From assembly GCA_961205875.1 (NCBI GenBank), contig OY540816.1, positions 4,536,701 to 4,600,700 on the forward strand: 64,000 nucleotides of DNA, written 5' to 3'. Below, in pieces: positions 57,321 through 64,000 of this stretch. The notes under the pieces are model-generated. The model ran no database searches. It had not been told where the DNA came from and was given only the letters and a program-made list of their open reading frames with translations. Positions within the stretch are counted from its first letter, which is position 1. Every line of letters starts with the position of its first letter. Position numbers and translations under genes: made by a program. The stretch comes from Sialis fuliginosa. Its lineage: Eukaryota; Arthropoda; Insecta; Megaloptera; Sialidae.

Positions 57321-58067
57321 GTAAAAAGTCTTATTTTTTTCTTAATGAATCATTTTGCAACTTCATGTTTGATTTTTAATTAAATTGTTCATTTCGTTAC
57401 CTACTTTATTAGTTATTTTTATGCCACAGTAAAGAAAAAAACATGTATGTCTTTTCATTAATATCGAATATGATCCATATGTAGGAAAAAGTTTTGTATT
57501 TAGCTATGAAGTCATTGAAGAAAAAAAAAAAAAAACAAAATCAAAATGCCACTTAAAAAATGCATTTGAATTTCTCATTGAACTTTTATGCAAACAAATC
57601 ATCTGGTCCTTAACCCTGTATCGTTTGACCATGCATATCAAAAATACGTACATAAAGTTGTGAAAAAACTGGACAAAGTAAACGCTAAAACAGACAAGTT
57701 TATGTTTTTTTAAACAAATAGTTTTCGTGGTTACTTAATTCAAACTAGAAATGTATTTATGTATTTTGAATACCTAATTTCCATATTGTTTATATTTTTA
57801 ATTGTAAATAAAATAAGCCTAGGTTTTTTCGTCAACTCGAGAAAGATTTTTTACATTTTTCTGATGTTGCGAAAAGTATGGCATCTTTTCTTAATGTATG
57901 TGTATATTATTTATTCCACATCAAATATTAGTATAAGGATCGATAAGCAATAGTTAGGTAATTTATTTCGTTATTTACCAGAATTGAGTGGTTAATACTT
58001 ATAAAACAAACTAGACAGCTAAATTTGAACAGATATTTCCGTTTTGTGAAAAATGCATATTTATAAA
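57321..58067. other. No feature seen
   Basis: AT-rich; the 64-codon frame at 57759 is a chance run of hydrophobic codons. Confidence 0.35.
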
Positions 58068-58359
58068 TATTTAGTTCAAGTTGATTATGACATAGGAAAT
58101 TTAACATGGGGACAATTAGAAATGTTGTAGTAACCTTTGGTCAATTAACGATGTATGATTGGTGCATTTTGAAATGCCGCCTCGAAACTAACTGATATAA
58201 ATTTGAAAACAAAATACTAATTCCTATTTTATTAAAATTTGTAGTGGCATTTCAAAATGCACCAATCACACATCGTTAAATTTGACCAAAGGTTACTACA
58301 ACACTTCTAATTGCCCCCATGTTAAATTTCCTGTGTCTTGATCAACTTGGAATACATTG
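58068..58359. mobile_element. Palindromic MITE U, copy 3 (left tip missing)
   Basis: TTCAAGTTGATTATGACATA start without the outer CAGTGTATT, right end CTTGGAATACATTG before TA. Same arms as 54247-54647. Confidence 0.75.
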
Positions 58360-59439
58360 TATAACTACTATGGCATAGAAATTGTACCATTCAATTTTTT
58401 TTGCATCCTAATTTTGCGGAGGATGTAACGCATTTAAAACTACTATTGTCGGATAGGTATTATAAAAAAATTTCTCTAGAGAAATAGCTAAGCTAACACT
58501 ATCTGCGAGGTGTCAAATTGTTAAGAATTGACTCGGAATTTTAAAGCAGTGGTAATAAATGTATAAATGCTATAAATTTTATTATGTACAGTCACCTGCA
58601 TTAATGGTCTTGCAGTTTGTATTCATTTTCGTTTATCACAAACTTAGTAGGCTCCTCCCATTTGATTATTATAATATTTAAATCATTTCTCCATGTATCA
58701 AACAAAGACAGATATTTTGAAATTCATTTGCTAGATAAAGAACTACTCTTCGTTTATAATAGGTACTCATATACATATATTTGTGCAATTAAATTATTAT
58801 GTAATCTATTGAAAATTGTATACGTAAATTTTGTGGCAATAAATATTTGATATTCCGAATTTTAGTATTTAAATATATTAAACTTGGTAGAAAAAGATAA
58901 CCGATGATGTTTGTCTTTAAATTTGGAATCTGTTGTAAGCGATTCTAGCCTTTAGTGTGCCAGACGAGTTCTGCAGGCGACTGTACACTTGTCATCACTG
59001 CGTTTAGACAGCTTATTTCTTATCATTGATTAGAACTGTTAGTGGGTTGTCATTTATATTTAATACTATATAGTTAACGTTAGTTTAACTTTTGCTTCAG
59101 AGTAAATTATTTATAATACCGGACATATGTCAGGTTAACATTTAATATAAATGGATGTATTTTTAGGACATAAATTTATCAATTTACTTTTTTTACTTTG
59201 TTGTTTGTTTTTGTATTATCTATTACACAAAGTTTTCTAGTCAGTTTTACATCGTATTCAGGCAGTAATATAAGCCAAGAGGGGTCTGAAAAAATATTAA
59301 TAATTTATAGTTATTATAATTTCAGATGATAATAATAATTATAAGAAAGTTAATATTTATTTAAAATTACTGTATATTAGATATCGTGATATTTTAAAAA
59401 TGAAACATTTTATGTAAAAACATTCATTGTGTTTTTCTT
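58360..59439. other. Intergenic; holds the inverted duplicate of 35476-35579
   Basis: 58608-58715 is the partner of the block beside exon A (see that entry). The rest is AT-rich with no recognised feature; the 77-codon frame at 58617 lies on the opposite strand to the shared block's open frame and is not supported. Confidence 0.45.
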
Positions 59440-59852
59440 TCTTATACCCATGTATCAAATACATATAGTACCTATAAGTAAGTTTTGTAAAACCGATTTT
59501 TTTCGAATTTCTGATTTTGATGGAATTATCCATTTTGACTTTCCCTCAATCTATTCTGACTATTTTCACCATGATACGACGATAATTTTTATATTTAAGA
59601 TTAGTTATCGTCTGGGAAGAAAACTTCATATTTTTGAAAACGATCATTTCACCGGAAACGGATGTTTATTGATGTCAAAAAAAAAAAACATTTTTTAAAA
59701 ATAATTTAAAATTATATTTCAATCAAATGGAAATATCTGCCATGATTGTCACGGGACTTTCTTATACGCAATACAGTATACAGTAATACTGTTCACTCTC
59801 AGTATTACGTAAAAGAAAGTCCCATGGCTCCCATAGTAGATATTTTAAATAA
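59440..59852 (+). repeat. Q repeat fragment plus minimal hairpin MITE
   Basis: Q block 59440-59700 (TTATACCCATGTATCAAATA, TTTGAAAACGATCATTTCAC), then a compact inverted pair at 59742-59852 (GAAATATCTGCCATGATTG ... GGGACTTTCTTATACG and inverse), the shortest copy of the module at 15862 and 47630. The 89-codon frame at 59429 is Q sequence. Confidence 0.65.
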
Positions 59853-60088
59853 GTAAATCTTTGGGGAAAATGATCATTTTTTAAGTGGTACAGTTTCTAT
59901 GCTTTTAGTACATTTTCAAAAAAAATGATAGATAATACAGATACGAAAATAATTAATAAATTCGTTTTTGCTATTAATAGTTTTTCGAGTATTTTTTAAT
60001 ATTAATAAAAACTCATGTATATTACTCATTTATAAAAGAATATTTTTTCATTCGCCTTATTTTAATTATCATAAATATGCATTTTTAT

Positions 60089-60293
60089 CAGTGGCGTAAC
60101 TAAGAGTTAAGCATAGCATCGCAATAATATGTGTATTTTGATTGGATAATATAAGCGAACAAATTGATGTTGTTAGTAGAATTATAAATAAATTGAGTTT
60201 TATTTAATTTATTTTAAATGTTTATTGTATACAAGATGGCGGAAATCTAGAAAAGTGAATACAAATTATGAGGAAATCATAGTTGTGCCACTG
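60089..60293. mobile_element. hAT-like MITE, CAGTGGCGTAACTA ends (205 bp)
   Basis: CAGTGGCGTAACTA at the left and ATAGTTGTGCCACTG at the right. Flanking 8-mers do not match, so it is old or has a rearranged edge. Confidence 0.45.
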
Positions 60294-61686
60294 AATTACA
60301 AAGTACATATTGAATTTATATATAATTAAGAATGTATATATAAACAATAATACAATGTTAACAAAAAGACCTGAGTTTACAATAAATATTAAGGAAACTA
60401 ATTAAAACAAGTTTAATAATAATGAAAGTCAATAAAACAATAAATTATTACTCGTATACAGTCCAATCAAATTAGGTATTATTTTCATAAATTGTAGAAA
60501 GATTTAGAATACATACTGATTATTGATATAAAAGTTAAGGGAGGTTTGCAATCAAGAACTGGCAACTCTTTAATATTGATTGGGTAACTTTTCTTAATAA
60601 ATGTATCGAAATCAAGCAAGCTTTTCTGCAATTTTGTTTATTTTATGTAGAAAATATTTAAAATGGTTATGTATATAATTTAAAAATTGGTATGTACTTA
60701 TTTGGTTTCCAAGAAAGAAAAATTGTCCAATTCTTTACTACGTATATAAATAAATAAATTAAACATATCGAAAAAATAATATTAAATATTATTAGTAAAA
60801 TTAATTTCTTTTTTAATGAACAAAGTGTTCTAGAATAATGAAATATGTAAATAATATAAAATAACTATTTATTATAAAAAAATATCTTGTACCTTAGTTT
60901 TCCTAGTCAATACGCTAATGTAATTATGTATTTTTTATTGAATATTCTGAAACATTTTGTGAAGAATACATTCAAATAAGATATACATAATGATATTATT
61001 CACTTGTATGCATATAATGCTGATGATTATTTAATGTTTTGTTATTTTTGTTTTGGTCTGGATTCGAAACTTTTGAAGGCTGACTCATTTTTTTAAATAT
61101 ATATGATATGGGGCAGTATTGATTAAAATAGATATGTAAATTTAATCATTTATATGATACTATTGTAATGGAATTTATTCGTAACTATTTTCTAAAAATA
61201 GTTACAGTTTTACAAAAAGTAAAATAATTTGTTTTAGAATGTGTAGAATATTCAATTAGTTTTATCCATTTATTTATTATAATAAATTTGTGCCTTTATA
61301 ATATAATTTTTCCAGCATTATACACATATTTAGTTAAATTACTTTTCAATTAATGTAATACGGGGGCCAAAACTTAGACTGAAAAAGTGAATATTTTGTT
61401 ATGTACGGTAGTTATAATACATTTTTTTCATAACTGAAAATATTATAAATAATTTTTCTAGCCATTTCCTTTGAATTTTAATTAGGTCTATACAGAGCTG
61501 TCACAAGTACTCAGTGAAAATACTTGAAGTACATGAAGTATTAAGTATTTCAACTATTATTTATATTTAAATGTACTTGTTTTCAAGTACATTACTTGTT
61601 ATATTCAAGTATTACATTCAAAAAGTATCAAATAATTTTTATTATTTTTAAAGTAGAATACTTTAAGTACCAAAAAGTATTTGAAT
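60294..61686. other. AT-rich intergenic DNA; ACTTGAAGTA repeat patch
   Basis: Nothing recognised until 61490-61686, where ACTTGAAGTA / TACTTTAAGTA-like motifs repeat in both orientations, as in some insect hAT-like elements. No coding frame. Confidence 0.35.
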
Positions 61687-62271
61687 CAGGGACTTGAAAT
61701 GGAATTGATTTATGGTTCGGTTTCGGTTCAGGCTCAAAGATAAATCTCGATTCAGGTTCGGGTTCAACATGTTGCAAACTATTTGGGTTCAAAACCCGTT
61801 TTTTAGGGTTCAGGTTCGAGTTGTTCGAAAAAAAAATTATAATTAACAAATAAAACATTTCTGATAAAGAAAAAAACATTAAGAGACATTAAAATATTGC
61901 TAGAAAAAAGGGCAAAAAATAAAATTACATTTTAATGATTGAAATTTATATTTTTCAAATTTTTTTGTAAATTGAAATGTAATTCAGTTATATGTAGAAT
62001 TGTGAAAAATATGTAAATTTCTGTAGTTGACTTGATAAGTCACATCATATAAAATTCAAACAGATTTCCAGTATTAGTACATAGGAAAATATTAAAAATA
62101 ATTTATTGAACCTTTTAAAAATAAGTATATGGTTACCGGTTATCCATGAAAAGGTTCGGGTTCAGATTCAGGTTCGTTGACTTTGAGATATAGTGGTTCG
62201 GTTCGGGTTCAGGTTAATGAAAAATACGGTTTTTTCGGGATTACGGTTCGGGTTCAGGTTCAAGTCCCTGA
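61687..62271. mobile_element. CAGGGACTTGAA-ended palindromic element (585 bp)
   Basis: CAGGGACTTGAA and TTCAAGTCCCTG at the ends with GGTTC(G/A)GGTTC repeats. Relative of 28718-29460. Flanks ATTTGAAT and ATTGAAAC are only loosely similar. The 83-codon minus frame here is repeat sequence. Confidence 0.7.
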
Positions 62272-63329
62272 TTGAAACCCTTTGATGCATGCTCAAAATC
62301 CGACTTATTAATATGATCTAATATGAATTATTAATATGACCATCTACACATTGGCTTAGTTGTACAAATATGGCAAATATTTGTGTGCTATTACCAAGTG
62401 AAGTGGCGGCTTTACTATAACAACATATTGGTGAGTTCTGGCTTACTTTTACTTACATTATAATTACCGTAACATTAAAAATGCAAGAGACTGAAATGGT
62501 TTTGAAATAATACTGAGATAGGTAAACATTAATTGAAAAGTAGTAGTTAGTAAAAATAGAAACAAATTTCTGATTTTATAAAACTGTGAGCAATAATGAG
62601 ATAAGACTCTAGACAAAAAAAGCTGTACAATATTACCTTAAATACCAAAATGATTTCTTTATTTTTCAAATTGGAAAATTGGAAATCCGCTTGTTTTGTC
62701 TAACAGTCTAAAATCAAAAAAAATGAGGCATTTTTTTAAATTTAAGAATTATATAAAAATTGTATCTTTTCAAACAGAACTATTAGACCAGTAACGTTAT
62801 GAAGATTCCCATGTATTTACTTGTATTAATAATTTTCATACGAAAAAAAATATTTGGTTGGTTCAGATTTATTCATTAGGTCATAAAGAACATTTGTACA
62901 TGTATGAAACATTGCGAAATTAGTTCAGGTAAATTAGTAACAGGTAAAATAAACTGCCCTGGTCGGCACAAGACTTTTTTATACATCATTACACAGAAGA
63001 AATTACATATGTTAACACTTTCTGTTGTTTTGTTAATGACTTCTTATTTATTTAATATTTCAACAGTTATGAACCATTAAGTACCTATATAAAATTTAAA
63101 AATTTTTTTTTTTTTTTTGATAATGATTTCAAAAAAAAATTATAGATAATAATATTTTCTATAACTTGTATCTAAAACATTTTTTTTAATACGTACTATT
63201 TAAAAAATAATTCGAAAAATTTCAAAATTAAAGAAAATCGATATTTCCTAAAAAAAATTTGGGGGGAAAAATGAACGGAACAGAAATTATAGACAAGAGC
63301 ATTTTCTATAACTTTAATCTAAAACATTT
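62272..63329. other. No feature seen
   Basis: AT-rich; T16 run near 63103. Low-complexity ATAATTCGAAAA motifs near 63200 resemble Q repeat margins. Confidence 0.35.
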
Positions 63330-63610
63330 TTTCTACTGCACACCGTTTCAAAAATAATTTGAAAAATTCAAAAATTGACAGCAGTAAACATCCGTTTCCG
63401 GTTTTACTAATGGTTTTCAAAAATAGAAGGTACACATCTACATTATACAGGCATCTTAAGTTTAAAATTTCGTGTCTGCAAGTCTCACCGTTTTGGTTGT
63501 AGAGCGTTCCAGATACACACGCAAACATCATTGAGATAATGCTTGTACGTAATTCAGGGACCCTCAAAACGTGTAATTCCGTTAAAATCTCGAGTTCGAA
63601 TTTTTTCATG
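63330..63610 (-). repeat. Q repeat, reverse fragment
   Basis: AACATCCGTTTCCGGTTTTA, GGTTTTCAAAAATAGAAGG and AAAATCTCGAGTTCGAATTT correspond to the reverse of 15470-15690. The 98-codon minus frame is this repeat read through. Confidence 0.6.
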
Positions 63611-63855
63611 ATCACTATATTTTATTATACAGTACTTTGACAATTGTTTATTTATAAATTGTTTAAACAATTTCGCAATGTAATATGCACAAATGTTCTT
63701 TAGGACCCACGAATAAACCTGTACCAACCAAATAATTTTTTTTACATAAAAATTTATACAAGTGATTTTTACAATTGCACTGGTCCATATGGAAGTCCTA
63801 GTAGATGTTAATCTATGAGAAATGAAAAACTTGACACATGGATAATGCTGGTGAT

Positions 63856-64000
63856 CATAGGCGCCGACTTTTCATTTTACCCGGGGTGGGGAGAAGATTT
63901 TCATAACCACGGCAAAAGAGAGGGCAGTGTAAATAATTACATATAAATAGCCTTCGTTTATGTATGTGTGTATGTGTAATATAACGCATGAAGTTGGCTG
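63856..64000 (+). mobile_element. hAT-like left end, cut by the window edge
   Basis: CATAGGCGCCGACTTTTCAT followed by CCCGGGGTGGGGAG is typical of hAT-type termini (CAxAGGCGCCGAC). The right end is beyond the window. Confidence 0.4.

Noticed and set aside
63319-63615. 98-codon minus-strand frame
   Set aside because: Reads through a Q repeat copy whose other copies are closed in this frame.

Overview
The window is AT-rich, intron-containing animal DNA, almost certainly from an insect. Supporting signs are GT-AG spliced exons of a conserved metazoan membrane protein, retroelement tails ending in GACAGACAGACA-type runs, and a dense load of DNA-transposon relics. I cannot fix the order; a hemipteran is plausible but not shown. 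There are no prokaryotic operons, CRISPR arrays, rRNAs or tRNAs that I can support.

One gene is clear. Four plus-strand exons (35638-35859, 39450-39553, 49365-49502, 54846-55082) splice into the C-terminal 233 residues of a progestin/adipoQ receptor of the PAQR4 type. It keeps the family's metal-site residues (SxxxH, an Asp, and a C-terminal HxxxH) and has a poly(A) signal near 55478. The 5' exon or exons were not found and probably lie upstream of the window or are lost among repeats. A weak candidate 5' exon of another transcript lies on the minus strand at 8049-8204, and a broken Harbinger transposase fragment lies at 6131-6250.

Nearly everything else is repeat DNA. The commonest class is long palindromic (foldback) elements, many flanked by a TA dinucleotide as in Tc1/mariner-type MITEs: 9572-11875, 13290-13929, 23958-26208, 26640-27623, 31916-33093, 34018-35190, 35890-36906, 37679-39239, 49521-50546, 52817-54159, 54247-54647. 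Others are hAT-like elements with 8-bp target duplications (17157-17566, 20367-20486, 31312-31638, 44623-45423, 46761-47203), one PIF/Harbinger-like element with a captured transposase piece (5751-6535), a solo LTR (28920-29416), LINE/SINE-like tails, and an FB-like element whose inverted arms are arrays of a 15-bp repeat (24033-25236). Insertions are nested up to three deep, so a relative order of insertion can be read.

Layout: 1-8.0 kb repeats with palindromes at 0.5-1.3 and 3.7-5.6 kb; 8.0-8.2 kb candidate minus-strand exon; 8.5-12.8 kb nested giant palindrome; 13-33 kb MITEs, foldbacks, LTR and LINE tails; 35.6-55.1 kb the PAQR4-like gene, whose introns are mostly foldback elements, several starting within 20-30 bp of a splice donor; 55-64 kb 3' region with sparse repeats. 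The most interesting feature is this palindrome density in and beside a transcribed gene, which could make intronic hairpin RNA, affect splicing or promote circular RNA.
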